From Cytobacillus kochii (GTDB taxonomy: Bacteria > Bacillota > Bacilli > Bacillales > Cytobacillaceae), in contig NZ_JAIVAM010000005.1 in assembly GCF_020171845.1 (NCBI RefSeq), positions 285,487 through 349,486 on the forward strand: DNA of 64,000 nt, read 5' to 3'. Each line of letters opens with the position of its first letter. Within the stretch, counting starts at the first letter, position 1. The notes beneath the pieces are model-generated. The model did no database searches and had not been told where the DNA came from. It was given only the letters and a program-made list of their open reading frames with translations. Below, one piece after another: positions 8,154-16,914 of the stretch. Both the position numbers and the translations under genes were made by a program.

Positions 8154-8828
8154 TTACCGGAGCCGATACTTAAATTTATCACTTCTATAAAGAATGCACG
8201 TTCGTTCTAGTATTTTTTCAGTGTCTTCGCATACGGTATGACTTTCAAGACAAATAAGTGGGAGGATATTATTGCACTTGAGCAACTCTTGCTCATAGGC
8301 GGAGGGAAATTGTACGCTTAATACTGCTCCATTATTGGTGAAGTGATGAAAACCATGAACTCGGTAATAGGCGAACATGGATGTAATTGTCGGCGCATCT
8401 TTTTTAATAGTAGGGAAAACCTCTGTATTGACATACGATTGATGAATAGCAATTGGCTCCCCATTAATATAGCGAAGTCTCGACAACATATAGGTTTGGT
8501 TCTCTTTATCTATCTCATTAGCTGGGGAAAATAGATTCACCGTTTTCAAATCATAACCGGAAGCTAGCATTTTATCTGTAAAACTTTCGCCCCCCGATAA
8601 GTGTAAATGAATCACATCTGATTCAGGCTTTAAATACCGCCCTTTTCCGCGAACGGAATAAAGGTGGCCTCGACCTTCTAAGTGTTGTAACGCTTTTCTC
8701 ACAGTCATTCTTGGCAACTGAAACTCTTCTGCTAATTGATTTTCAGATGGGAACTTTTCATTCGATAGATACTCACCTGCAATGATTCTTTTCACTAATT
8801 CATCAATTAATAACGCTTCACTATACAT
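8154..8828 (-). CDS. GntR-family (HutC/PhnF-type) transcriptional regulator
   Basis: 224 residues from the ATG at 8828 (AGAGG 8 nt upstream). The N-terminal winged helix-turn-helix of the GntR type is visible at about residues 5-65 (KFPSENQLAEEF, PRMTVRKALQHLEGRGHLYSVRGKGRYL). The rest is a UTRA ligand-binding domain (LSRLRYINGEPIAIHQSYV). HutC-type regulators sense small metabolites, and PhnF members control phosphonate genes. The gene points toward the phn operon 1.4 kb away, but the repeat array and a terminator intervene, so co-transcription is unlikely. A phnF role is inferred from position; another sugar or phosphonate regulon is possible. Confidence 0.85.
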   Translation of the reverse strand: MYSEALLIDELVKRIIAGEYLSNEKFPSENQLAEEFQLPRMTVRKALQHLEGRGHLYSVRGKGRYLKPESDVIHLHLSGGESFTDKMLASGYDLKTVNLFSPANEIDKENQTYMLSRLRYINGEPIAIHQSYVNTEVFPTIKKDAPTITSMFAYYRVHGFHHFTNNGAVLSVQFPSAYEQELLKCNNILPLICLESHTVCEDTEKILERTCILYRSDKFKYRLR

Positions 8829-8930
8829 CCCTCTCACCTCTCGCCTTTATTTTACCAAATGAAGGGCTTTAATTTCAGAATTGATGAAAGTAAGTTTATA
8901 ATAAAAGCATGATCACTAAAAGGAGGAATC

Positions 8931-9269
8931 ATGATGTATATTGTAACGAATCGCATTAAAATGAAAAAAGGTTTTGCTGAAAGATTAGCACCTAACTTCA
9001 CCAAGCCAGGTCCTCTACAAGAAATGAAAGGTTTCATTAAAGTGGAAACCGTTATTACACAAAACTTAGAAGAACATGATGAATTGAATGTGAATATGTA
9101 TTGGGAAGACCTTGATAGCTTCCAAGCTTGGAAGGAAAGTGACATATTCAAACAAGCACATAAACGCCCAGAACCAAAACAAGGGGAAGAGCCTAAAGAA
9201 TCTCCAATGCTTGGTAGCGAACTCGTTATCGGGAAAGTAGCAACGACAGTTGAAGCTATCGGAAAATAA
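8931..9269 (+). CDS. Antibiotic biosynthesis monooxygenase-fold heme oxygenase (IsdG/HmoA family)
   Basis: 112 residues of the dimeric alpha+beta barrel family. The residues used by IsdG-type heme oxygenases are all present: N7 (IVTNRI), W67 (FQAW) and H77 (KQAHK), with the usual spacing. These enzymes open the porphyrin ring of heme and release iron in the cytoplasm. AGGAGG precedes two consecutive ATGs at 8931 and 8934; the second has the better spacing. It is divergent from the PhnF-like gene and ends at a strong terminator, so it is probably monocistronic. No Fur box could be recognised upstream. Confidence 0.85.
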   Translation: MMYIVTNRIKMKKGFAERLAPNFTKPGPLQEMKGFIKVETVITQNLEEHDELNVNMYWEDLDSFQAWKESDIFKQAHKRPEPKQGEEPKESPMLGSELVIGKVATTVEAIGK

Positions 9270-9275
9270 CGGATA

Positions 9276-9307
9276 AGAAGATCGTCGCTGTACGGTCTTC
9301 TTTTTTT
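9276..9307 (+). terminator. Terminator after the heme oxygenase gene
   Basis: AGAAGATCGT pairs with ACGGTCTTCT (10 bp including one G-T pair) around a 6-nt loop, followed by an uninterrupted T run. Confidence 0.85.
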
Positions 9308-9315
9308 CTAGAAGG

Positions 9316-9343
9316 TTGTCCTCCCTTTCGTTTTTAATATAAT
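9316..9343 (+). promoter_or_regulatory. Promoter of the bceRS-like genes
   Basis: TTGTCC (9316-9321) and a perfect TATAAT (9338-9343) are separated by 16 nt, just upstream of the response regulator start at 9371. A sigma-A type promoter is likely. Confidence 0.6.
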
Positions 9344-9370
9344 ATATGGAAAAACAAGTGTGGTGAAAAG

Positions 9371-10057
9371 ATGTTTACTCTCTTACTTATAGAAGACGAT
9401 GAAAGCTTATATCGGGAGATCAGAGAAAGGTTAGAACAATGGTCATATAACGTGAATGGAATTGATGATTTCTCAAAAGTAATTGAACGATTTTCAGAGG
9501 TTAAGCCCGACCTCGTAATCATAGATATTCAATTGCCTAAATATGACGGCTTTCATTGGTGTCGTATGATTCGTAACCATTCTACTGTCCCAATTATTTT
9601 CTTATCTTCTCGTGATCACCCGACAGATATGGTCATGTCTATGCAACTTGGAGCGGATGATTTTGTGCAAAAGCCTTTTCATTTCGATGTACTTGTGGCA
9701 AAAATCCAAGCTTTATTAAGAAGAGCCTATAACTATACGGCTGATTCTCAGACACTACAAACATGGTATGGAGCTAAAATCGATTATGAGAAATATGCGG
9801 TTTCTAACGAACACGGTGAGATTACCTTAACGAAGAACGAAATGTTTATTCTTAAACAATTGCTTCAACACAAAAATAAAACACTAAGCCGTGATGAACT
9901 TATAAAAGCTCTATGGGATGATGAGCGATTTATTAGTGACAATACTTTAACCGTTAATGTGAACCGGCTAAGAAAACGGCTGGAGGAAATCGATTTAGGC
10001 AAACATATACATACAAAGGTAGGACAAGGTTATATGGCAATGGAAGAGGACTATTAA
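9371..10057 (+). CDS. Bce-type OmpR-family response regulator
   Basis: 228 residues: receiver domain (1-115) with acidic pocket EDD at 8-10, phosphoacceptor D52 (IDIQLP) and K near 102 (QKPF), then an OmpR/PhoB winged helix (LTKNEMFILKQLL to VGQGYMAME). It belongs to the BceR/YxdJ group, which activates an adjacent peptide-resistance ABC transporter when the membrane kinase detects transporter activity. The kinase follows after 1 nt. A BceR-like operator lies ahead of the downstream ATPase gene. The symbol is withheld because paralogues cannot be separated by eye. Confidence 0.9.
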   Translation: MFTLLLIEDDESLYREIRERLEQWSYNVNGIDDFSKVIERFSEVKPDLVIIDIQLPKYDGFHWCRMIRNHSTVPIIFLSSRDHPTDMVMSMQLGADDFVQKPFHFDVLVAKIQALLRRAYNYTADSQTLQTWYGAKIDYEKYAVSNEHGEITLTKNEMFILKQLLQHKNKTLSRDELIKALWDDERFISDNTLTVNVNRLRKRLEEIDLGKHIHTKVGQGYMAMEEDY

Positions 10058-10058
10058 T

Positions 10059-11069
10059 ATGGTGATTACTTTCTTAAAAGAACGAATAAGTTGGATACTT
10101 CTCTTCCTCTTCTCTCTGATGCTTATCATTGTATTTGCTTATATTGATCCTGGATTATCAATGTATTCGACCCTCTATATGGTTGGGATCCTGCTGGTTA
10201 TTTTCATTATCTTTCTATTCTTGCGGTTTATAAAAGAGGTCTCCTACTACCGCCGATTAGAAAATTGGGCACCTGGACTTGATCTCCATTATTTAGAAGA
10301 GGCCGGCTCACCTTTTGAAAAAATCATTGAATCTAGTCTTCAGAAACAAACGCAGCAATTAGAGGTGGAAAATCAACAGATCAAATTGGAGATTGAACAA
10401 GAGAAAGATGAATTATTGCGATGGATTCATGAGGTAAAGACCCCTTTAACGGCAATGAAACTCATCATTGATCGCCTAGAGCATCCAAGCTCGAAATCAG
10501 CTTTAGCTAACGAGTGGCTTCGCATTCATTTACTGCTTGATCAGCAGCTTCACCATAAACGTATGCCAACTTTAGAAAATGATCTTTATATTGATAAGGT
10601 CTCACTTGAGGAAATATTATTTAGGGAAATACGAGACTTGCAATCTTGGTGCATGCAAAAAGGGATTGGTTTTGAACTGGATCTTGCAGTGAAAGAAGTG
10701 ACAAGTGATGGTAAATGGCTTGGGTTTGTGATTAGGCAGATTTTATCTAATGCAGTAAAATACAGTCACTCATCCGAAATTACCATTGAATCACAGGCAC
10801 TTGGTGACATTAACGTTCTCACCATTTCAGATAAAGGGAAAGGCATTTCACAAAAAGATTTACCGCGTATATATGACAAGGGATTCACCTCAACAGCTGA
10901 CCATGCAGGACATGCTGCTACAGGAATGGGGCTTTATTTGGCCAAAAAAGCAGCTGATACATTAAAAATAAACATTCAAGTTAGTTCAATCATAAATGAA
11001 GGGACGACAGTAACACTTGTGTTCCCTAAAATGAATGATTTCGTTTATATAAGAATGACAACGAAGTGA
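10059..11069 (+). CDS. Bce-type intramembrane-sensing histidine kinase
   Basis: 336 residues. Two transmembrane helices (about 10-28 and 38-57) are separated by a loop of only about ten residues, so there is no extracellular sensor domain, as in BceS. The phosphoacceptor is H124 in [10 protein letters not shown], followed by an HATPase domain with the N box ([11 protein letters not shown]), G1 (DKGKGIS) and G2 (GMGLYLAKK). Family knowledge: such kinases are switched by the partner transporter rather than by the peptide directly. The stop codon overlaps the inverted repeat proposed as operator for the next genes. Confidence 0.9.
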   Translation: MVITFLKERISWILLFLFSLMLIIVFAYIDPGLSMYSTLYMVGILLVIFIIFLFLRFIKEVSYYRRLENWAPGLDLHYLEEAGSPFEKIIESSLQKQTQQLEVENQQIKLEIEQEKDELLRWIHEVKTPLTAMKLIIDRLEHPSSKSALANEWLRIHLLLDQQLHHKRMPTLENDLYIDKVSLEEILFREIRDLQSWCMQKGIGFELDLAVKEVTSDGKWLGFVIRQILSNAVKYSHSSEITIESQALGDINVLTISDKGKGISQKDLPRIYDKGFTSTADHAGHAATGMGLYLAKKAADTLKINIQVSSIINEGTTVTLVFPKMNDFVYIRMTTK

Positions 11070-11081
11070 CAATAATGTCAC
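11066..11081. promoter_or_regulatory. BceR-type operator
   Basis: GTGACA-ATAA-TGTCAC is a perfect inverted repeat fitting the Bce-type consensus TNACA-N4-TGTNA. It overlaps the kinase stop codon and lies about 90 nt upstream of the ATPase start. A TACAAT -10-like hexamer is at 11133-11138, without a good -35, as expected of an activated promoter. Confidence 0.75.
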
Positions 11082-11169
11082 ACACAATGATATTTTGTTC
11101 GCTGAATCGAAGGAGAAAGTCCCTCCATCCCTTTACAATGTAGGTAAGCTTAGAAAAAGGAGCATTCAC

Positions 11170-11931
11170 ATGAATATATTAGAAGCACATAAAATTCATA
11201 AAACCTACGGTAGTAGAGGGAATAAACAAGAAGTTTTAAAAGGCTTGGACCTGCATATAAAGCAAGGTGAATTTGTCAGTATTATGGGGGCATCGGGGTC
11301 AGGGAAGACAACCTTGCTCAATATCCTTTCGACGATTGATCACTTAAGCTCTGGTTCCATTAGTATTGAAGGAAAAGAAATGACGAAAATGAAAGAAAGA
11401 CAACTTGCGGAATTCCGTAAACATTATCTTGGCTTCATTTTTCAAGATTATAATTTACTTGATACATTGACAGTAAAAGAAAACATTTTACTGCCATTAT
11501 CAATCAAAAAAGTATCACGGACTGAAGCCAATAAACGCTTTTCTGACATCGCCACTGAATTAGGGATTGAAGAATTAGCAAACAAATATCCAAGTGAAAT
11601 CTCTGGTGGTCAAAAACAACGAACATCAGCAGCACGTGCTTTCATTCATGAGCCAAGTATTATTTTTGCGGACGAACCGACCGGTGCCCTTGACTCAAAA
11701 GCAGCTTCTGATTTACTCAATAAATTAACGCGACTGAATGAAACAAGAAAATCTACGATTATCATGGTCACACATGATCCTGTTGCAGCGAGTTACTGCA
11801 GTCGCGTAATTTTTATTAAAGATGGACGTATCTACACCCAATTGAACAAAGGTGATGAGAAGAGGCAAGATTTCTTTAAGGATATTATGAAGACGCAAGC
11901 CATTTTGGGCGGTGTACAAAATGAACATTAA
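11170..11931 (+). CDS. Bce-type peptide-resistance ABC transporter, ATPase
   Basis: 253 residues from the ATG at 11170, with AAAGGAG 7 nt upstream. Walker [10 protein letters not shown] is near residue 40-48, Q-loop [10 protein letters not shown] near 92-101, signature [14 protein letters not shown] near 143-156 and Walker [13 protein letters not shown] near 161-172; this is the MacB/BceA subgroup. It works with the following ten-helix permease to remove peptide antibiotics from lipid targets such as undecaprenyl pyrophosphate. It overlaps the permease by 11 nt. Regulation by the upstream two-component system is expected. Confidence 0.92.
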   Translation: MNILEAHKIHKTYGSRGNKQEVLKGLDLHIKQGEFVSIMGASGSGKTTLLNILSTIDHLSSGSISIEGKEMTKMKERQLAEFRKHYLGFIFQDYNLLDTLTVKENILLPLSIKKVSRTEANKRFSDIATELGIEELANKYPSEISGGQKQRTSAARAFIHEPSIIFADEPTGALDSKAASDLLNKLTRLNETRKSTIIMVTHDPVAASYCSRVIFIKDGRIYTQLNKGDEKRQDFFKDIMKTQAILGGVQNEH

Positions 11932-13879
11932 TTTGCTCATTTGGCGTAATTTAAAGAAGAATTTGAAGAATTATTACCTTTATGTTTTTGCACTTGCTTT
12001 TAGCTCTAGTCTTTATTTTGCCTTTGTTACATTACAATATGACCCTGCATTAGATGAGGCGAGCGGTACAATAAAAGGTGCAGCGGCTATACGGGCAGCA
12101 TCTGTCCTACTCATCGTAATTGTTGCTGTTTTTCTTTTATTCGCTAACAACCTTTTTATTAAACGACGTGGACAAGAAATTGGTCTCTTTCAACTAATTG
12201 GGATGACAAAGGGGCAAATCTTCCGCATACTCACAATAGAGAACTTCTTATTGTATTTCGGTTCTCTATTCATTGGCATTTTTCTCGGTTTTCTTTGTTC
12301 CAGGTTTGTGCTAATGATTTTATTTAAGTTAATCTCAATGGATGAATTAGCTGAATTACAATTTTCAACTCAGGCGTTGGTACAGACATTAATCGTGTTC
12401 GCTGCCATTTACCTTCTCATTATGGCGAACAATCTTTTCTTTATTCATCGTCAAAGCATCCTATCACTGTTTAAGGTTAAAGCTACGACAGAAAGCACCG
12501 TCAAACGTGTAACAATTGTGGAAATAATTATTGGTATTTTAGGAATTGCTTTTATTCTTACTGGTTATTATGTTTCATCACGCCTGTTCAGTGGGGATTT
12601 CACCTCAATAAATGAATTATTTATAGTGATGATTTTCATCCTTGGGAGCGTGATTGTTGGTACGTACCTGTTCTTCCGTGGTTCTATTACCTTCTTAGGA
12701 AATGTCATTCGTAAAGGCAAAGGTGGTTACTTGAGCATAACAGATGTTATGTCCTTATCATCTATTATGTTCCGCATGAAATCCAATGCGTTACTATTAA
12801 CGGTTATTTCAACGGTATCGGCACTTGCCATTGGTTTACTGTCTTTATCTTATATCCAATACTATTCAGCCGAAAAGAGTGCTTTTGAACGTGTACAAGC
12901 GGATTTTTCTACTAATAGTGAAAAAGAAGCAAATATGCTAACAGAGGCATTCAATGATCATAATATCGCTTATACAGAAGAAACAATGGAAGTCTTAGTT
13001 ACTACCTTTAATATGATAGATTTGATTGAACTAACTGTTGATCCCGAATTAGCAGAAGTCGATGTAAAGAAGATGGAATCTACAGTAGTTAGCGATAAAT
13101 TTGTTGAAGGGTTAGATGTTTTGCCTAATGAAGTGTTCTTCGCTGGATGGCCAGCAATGTATGACTCACTGATGAAAGTAAAGCATGATAGCTCTATTGT
13201 GATGCATACAACTGCAAAAGAATACAAACTAGACTTTATTGGTTTAAATGATGAACCTGTCATTCCCTTTTATTTCACAAACGGTGGCTCACCAACTGCT
13301 GTTGTCGATGACACTCTATATAAGCAATTGCAAAATGAATTAAATGCTGATTTACAATTAAATCTCCAAGACCAAGGTAACCATTTTTATAAAATAAACC
13401 TGCAAAACACAGGAGACATAGAAAAAGCGAATAATCTATACGAAACAATGGATTTCGCTCACAATACTTGGTCCCTACAATTAGAATTTGAAGGGGTAAA
13501 AATATTTATCGGTTTGACATTATTTATTACCGGCTTCTTAGGGCTTACATTCTTAATCACTTCAGGCTGTATCATTTACTTTAAGCAAATGGATGAAGGG
13601 GAAGAAGAAAAGAATGGCTATACGATTTTACGTAAGCTTGGCTATACTCAGAACGATCTCCTAAAAGGCATTTGCGTGAAACAATTTTTCACTTTTGGTA
13701 TCCCCCTTGTTCTCAGTCTGTCTCATAGTTACTTCGCTGTTAAATCGGGCTGGTTCTTGTTTGGAACAGAAATGATGACACCAACTATTATTGTCATGGT
13801 TATCTATACTGTGCTTTATTCCATCTTTGGATTATTAGCGATTTTACATTATAAGAAAGTGATCAAAGATGCATTGTAA
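11921..13879 (+). CDS. Bce-type peptide-resistance ABC transporter, permease
   Basis: 652 residues from the ATG at 11921, inside the end of the ATPase gene. Topology fits BceB: one N-terminal helix (about 17-37), further helices in pairs with an FtsX-like region ([15 protein letters not shown]), a long hydrophilic extracellular domain (about residues 310-520) between helices seven and eight, and three C-terminal helices. The extracellular domain is thought to determine peptide recognition and the partner kinase senses this protein. Specificity cannot be read from the sequence. It ends 11 nt before a strong terminator, closing a four-gene bceRSAB-like module. Confidence 0.92.
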   Translation: MNINLLIWRNLKKNLKNYYLYVFALAFSSSLYFAFVTLQYDPALDEASGTIKGAAAIRAASVLLIVIVAVFLLFANNLFIKRRGQEIGLFQLIGMTKGQIFRILTIENFLLYFGSLFIGIFLGFLCSRFVLMILFKLISMDELAELQFSTQALVQTLIVFAAIYLLIMANNLFFIHRQSILSLFKVKATTESTVKRVTIVEIIIGILGIAFILTGYYVSSRLFSGDFTSINELFIVMIFILGSVIVGTYLFFRGSITFLGNVIRKGKGGYLSITDVMSLSSIMFRMKSNALLLTVISTVSALAIGLLSLSYIQYYSAEKSAFERVQADFSTNSEKEANMLTEAFNDHNIAYTEETMEVLVTTFNMIDLIELTVDPELAEVDVKKMESTVVSDKFVEGLDVLPNEVFFAGWPAMYDSLMKVKHDSSIVMHTTAKEYKLDFIGLNDEPVIPFYFTNGGSPTAVVDDTLYKQLQNELNADLQLNLQDQGNHFYKINLQNTGDIEKANNLYETMDFAHNTWSLQLEFEGVKIFIGLTLFITGFLGLTFLITSGCIIYFKQMDEGEEEKNGYTILRKLGYTQNDLLKGICVKQFFTFGIPLVLSLSHSYFAVKSGWFLFGTEMMTPTIIVMVIYTVLYSIFGLLAILHYKKVIKDAL

Positions 13880-13889
13880 TGAATGAAGA

Positions 13890-13919
13890 GCACCGTTCAT
13901 TTAAGAACGGTGCCTTTTT
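13890..13919 (+). terminator. Terminator after the Bce-type permease
   Basis: GCACCGTTC and GAACGGTGC form a perfect 9-bp stem with a 6-nt loop, followed by CTTTTTA. Confidence 0.85.
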
Positions 13920-13934
13920 AATGCATTTTTTACA

Positions 13935-14264
13935 TCATAAAGTTTGAATAAAATGCTTTAATTGTTTGTTAAACTCCTGTACTCTCAAAAATCTTCCTTC
14001 TCTTAAGTACTCTTTTCCTTCTTTAAAGAGGATGACTGTCGGTACAGAAAAAACCAAAAACTCACCGGCTATTTCGCTTACAACCTGATAGTTAACTTTT
14101 CCTAGTTTTATCTTTTGAAAATCCTTCACACTCTCTAATAATTTGGGATACAATGCATGACATACACTACATTGATCACTCCAAATATAAAGGAGGGCAA
14201 AGTTATTTTCTTGAACAAATGCTCGAACTTCTTTAATTGATTTCAATTCTGAATGCTTATTCAC
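13935..14264 (-). CDS. Thioredoxin-family protein
   Basis: 109 residues from a GTG at 14264, which has AAGGAG 9 nt upstream; a longer GTG reading to 14288 runs through that binding site. A thioredoxin fold is indicated by the strand-turn LLYIWSDQC followed by the active site C32-S-V-C35 and the cis-proline motif FSVPTVILF near residues 73-81. There is no signal peptide, so it is cytoplasmic. The CSVC active site differs from CGPC of housekeeping thioredoxin, so substrates are probably specialised or it is a YtpP-like protein. It lies 28 nt after the CNNM gene and may be co-transcribed with it. Confidence 0.8.
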   Translation of the reverse strand: MNKHSELKSIKEVRAFVQENNFALLYIWSDQCSVCHALYPKLLESVKDFQKIKLGKVNYQVVSEIAGEFLVFSVPTVILFKEGKEYLREGRFLRVQEFNKQLKHFIQTL

Positions 14265-14292
14265 TTTTTCAAACTCCTTTAAAAGCACAGCA

Positions 14293-15546
14293 TCATTTTT
14301 TAGTAATTTTTATTTTAGTCAGTGCCCTCCCTTTTACTTCTAATATTTCAAAAGTAAGATTGTTTTGTACAATGACTTCACCTACTGCTGGAAAATGGTC
14401 TATTTGCTTTTGTATGTAACCTGCCAGTACATCATCTTCCTCTGGTATATCTGTCTTAAATACAGAATTGAGTTGATATAATGTAATTTTTCCATTACAG
14501 ATGATTTCTGTGTCAGTCAGCTTATGAATATGCCTTTCAGTATCAAGATCCATTTCATCTTCAATTTCTAACCCAATCATGGCTTCTATAATGTCTTCAT
14601 GAGTAACAATTCCTTCTGTTCCACCATATTCGTCCAAGACAATTGCTAGATGTTTTTTCTCCATTGTCATTTGGCGAAAAACACGCTCAAGAGAAGCAAA
14701 TTCATAAATAACTAAGGGATCTGTATCACAATAATCCTCTAGTGTTTTATGTGGTTCCGCAGCCCAAGATAATAAGTACTTTGAATGAAAAACTGCGACA
14801 ATACGATCAATATCCTCCCGATAGACAGGATACCTTGTATACGGATGTTGAATCACAGTATCTCTTACTTCTTCAAATGTAGTTGTAATAGGAAACGCAA
14901 CAAGATCTATTCTTGGGGTTTTTAGCACGTCTTTTACATTTAAATTGTGAAAATTAAGTACACCTTTAATACGATGAGACTCTTCTTTTTTAAAGATGCC
15001 TTCCGTGTCAGCGATTTCCACCATTGCCCGTAGCTCTTCCTTAGAAATCGATGATTCTTGTTTCTGCCCCTTTGATAATATGCGGGTAATAAACCCCGTT
15101 AAGCCATTTAAAATGACTGTCACTGGTTTTAGAATAAAAATAACGGTCCGAATCACAGGGTATACAAGATACGATATACGATCAGGGAAAGCTGCTGCAA
15201 TGGATTTCGGAATTACCTCCGAAAATATAATAATAACCACTGTTAAAATGGCCGAAGCAAGCGCAACATTAAACCCATATTGAATAGCAAGGGTTGTTAC
15301 AAGTGTTGGTAGTAAGATATTAGCAATGTTATTACCAATGAGAATAGAAGTAATAAACTCACTTGGCTTTGAGACGATATTAAGAAGCTTTTCTGCCTTT
15401 TTATCATGGTTTTTCGCTTTCGTTCGCAGCCTCATCTTATTTGTTGCAGTTAATGCCGTTTCACTCCCTGAAAAAAAGAATGAAACAAATAAGAGAAAAA
15501 TAATAGCAATAATCAACTCTAGTCCCCCTAACAAATGAACAGCCAT
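14293..15546 (-). CDS. CNNM/CorC-type transporter with CBS pair
   Basis: 417 residues as listed from ATG 15546. An alternative TTG at 15516 has AGGGGG 7 nt upstream and may be the true start, because the ATG lacks a binding site. Domains in order: DUF21/CNNM membrane domain with four helices (about 8-160, including FSGSETALTATN and VIPKSIAAAFP), a CBS pair (about 205-335, with LDEYGGTEGIVTHEDIIEAMIGLEIEDE) and a C-terminal CorC/HlyC domain (340-417). Family members in Bacillaceae export magnesium or act in cation homeostasis; the exact ion cannot be read here. The C-terminus is complete. Confidence 0.87.
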   Translation of the reverse strand: MAVHLLGGLELIIAIIFLLFVSFFFSGSETALTATNKMRLRTKAKNHDKKAEKLLNIVSKPSEFITSILIGNNIANILLPTLVTTLAIQYGFNVALASAILTVVIIIFSEVIPKSIAAAFPDRISYLVYPVIRTVIFILKPVTVILNGLTGFITRILSKGQKQESSISKEELRAMVEIADTEGIFKKEESHRIKGVLNFHNLNVKDVLKTPRIDLVAFPITTTFEEVRDTVIQHPYTRYPVYREDIDRIVAVFHSKYLLSWAAEPHKTLEDYCDTDPLVIYEFASLERVFRQMTMEKKHLAIVLDEYGGTEGIVTHEDIIEAMIGLEIEDEMDLDTERHIHKLTDTEIICNGKITLYQLNSVFKTDIPEEDDVLAGYIQKQIDHFPAVGEVIVQNNLTFEILEVKGRALTKIKITKK

Positions 15547-15640
15547 TAATCGATATTTTATATACCAATAGTATACCTAACTACTCTTCCTACAAACATA
15601 TTTGATTGACTTTAAAAAAGGATTATATATTCTAGCAGCT

Positions 15641-15683
15641 AAAAAAAGGCTAGGAACTGCTTTTCGCACCTGCCCTAGCCTTT
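15641..15683 (-). terminator. Terminator after the nitroreductase gene
   Basis: AAAGGCTAGG and CCTAGCCTTT make a perfect 10-bp stem with a 19-nt loop. On the minus strand the stem runs directly into a T7 tract, ending the nitroreductase transcript 15 nt after its stop. Confidence 0.8.
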
Positions 15684-15697
15684 ATTGTCACCTTATT

Positions 15698-16258
15698 TTA
15701 CTCTTTAATAATTTGCAGCTTTTCTTTCATACTTGTTCGGGGCTTTGCTTCAGGAATATGATCGGCATAACCAATCATTAAAGTAGCTACTACTTTCTCC
15801 CCTGGTTTTACACCAATCGCTTCTCGGAAGACAGGATTATAGATCCAATCATTGGTACGCCAAATCATGCCAATGCCTCTTTCCCATGCAGCTAATTGGA
15901 AATTTTGAATCATTGCACTCACTGCACCAAAATCCTCATCCCATGTCTTTTGACGAGGGTCCTCAGGCATCACAACAACTAAGTGCAACGGTATAGAGCG
16001 AAAATAAGCGGATTTATTTTGTGCTTTTTCAGGTATGGTCCCATCCTTTAATTTTTGCGTTTGGCAAAATGCGTCAATAAACTTCTCTTTCCCTTTTTCA
16101 GCGAATAGTAATAAACGCCATGGTTCCGTCATTTTATGATTTGGTGCCCATTTTGCCACCTCTAGTAATTCTACAATTTCATCTATGCTTACAGGATCTT
16201 GTTTGAATTTTTTAATCGAACGGCGATCCTTGATGATTTCATCGATTTTTCTCTCCAT
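15698..16258 (-). CDS. NAD(P)H nitroreductase-family flavoprotein (YfhC-like)
   Basis: 186 residues. Nitroreductase FMN-binding features are the N-terminal DRRSIKKF (residues 11-18), APNHKMTEPWRLLLF near 38-52, the FGAVSAMIQNFQLAAWERGIG region near 110-130, and LMIGYAD near 161-167. Such enzymes are FMN dimers that reduce quinones, nitro compounds or, in some cases, dehydrogenate small substrates. Size and motifs resemble B. subtilis YfhC and E. coli YdjA rather than the larger NfsA type. The gene stands alone between a terminator and the Ogt gene 44 nt upstream. The physiological substrate is unknown. Confidence 0.83.
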   Translation of the reverse strand: MERKIDEIIKDRRSIKKFKQDPVSIDEIVELLEVAKWAPNHKMTEPWRLLLFAEKGKEKFIDAFCQTQKLKDGTIPEKAQNKSAYFRSIPLHLVVVMPEDPRQKTWDEDFGAVSAMIQNFQLAAWERGIGMIWRTNDWIYNPVFREAIGVKPGEKVVATLMIGYADHIPEAKPRTSMKEKLQIIKE

Positions 16259-16302
16259 TTCCAGTCACCTCTTCTAACATTCTACTTACCAGAACTATTA
16301 TA

Positions 16303-16779
16303 CTATTTTCTGAACTTTCTTTCATGCTCAAGCAACCAGCCTTTTCTTTCCATCCCACCTGCATAACCAGTTAATTTTCCGTTTGTGCCAATAATACGAT
16401 GGCAAGGTACAATGATACTCATTTTATTTTTTCCATTAGCGCTCCCGACTGCACGGACAGCTTTTTCATTTCCAACAATGACGGCAATGTCTTTATATGA
16501 GGCAGTCTCGCCGAAAGGAATTGTTGTTAACGCTTGCCATACATTCGTTTGAAAGGTTGTCCCATTGAGCTCATAAGTAATGTCAAATGCTTCTCGCTTC
16601 CCTTGAAAATATTCCTCTAATTGCTGTACGCATTCCTTTATTACATCTGGCGAGTCATCCCTCAATGGTTCTGCGATTTCCGTTCTATCAAGAAATTGAA
16701 CAGCTGTGATGGCTTTTTCTGTTCCTTCGATTGATAGCACACCTACAGGGGAATTTATTTGTACAAGCGATTTTTGCAT
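16303..16779 (-). CDS. ogt: Methylated-DNA-[protein]-cysteine S-methyltransferase
   Basis: 158 residues. The suicide active-site motif IIVPCHRIIG is intact with nucleophile C126, preceded by the helix-turn-helix region NVWQALTTIPFGETASYKDIA and the RAVGSANGKN arginine-finger/Asn-hinge segment; LTGYAGGMERKGWLLEHE follows. The protein repairs O6-methylguanine and O4-methylthymine by irreversible alkyl transfer. It has a short RNase H-like N-terminal domain and no AdaA-type zinc cysteines, so it is an Ogt-type constitutive repair protein. AGGGAG lies about 10 nt before the ATG. Confidence 0.93.
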   Translation of the reverse strand: MQKSLVQINSPVGVLSIEGTEKAITAVQFLDRTEIAEPLRDDSPDVIKECVQQLEEYFQGKREAFDITYELNGTTFQTNVWQALTTIPFGETASYKDIAVIVGNEKAVRAVGSANGKNKMSIIVPCHRIIGTNGKLTGYAGGMERKGWLLEHERKFRK

Positions 16780-16858
16780 AACAAGCTCACTCCCTCATTT
16801 TTTACTTGTATTCTAACACTCTTTCTAAAATTTAGTTAGAGAAAGAAGGAAATCACCT

Positions 16859-16872
16859 TGTAAGCGCTTAAC
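16859..16872. promoter_or_regulatory. Possible CcpA (cre) site upstream of the alcohol dehydrogenase
   Basis: TGTAAGCGCTTAAC, with the dyad core TAAGCGCTTA, matches the cre consensus TGWNANCGNTNWCA except at the last two positions. It lies 43 nt upstream of the gene start. Carbon control is suggested, not shown. Confidence 0.4.
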
Positions 16873-16914
16873 TATTTATAAGTAAAAAAAATATTAGAAG
16901 GAGAGGATCAGCGA

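Noticed and set aside
7296..8190. Repetitive proteins of 260-330 residues in array 1, and similar frames in arrays 2 and 3
   Set aside because: Open only because the unit length is a multiple of three; different strands and frames are open in different arrays, with no ribosome binding sites or codon pattern.
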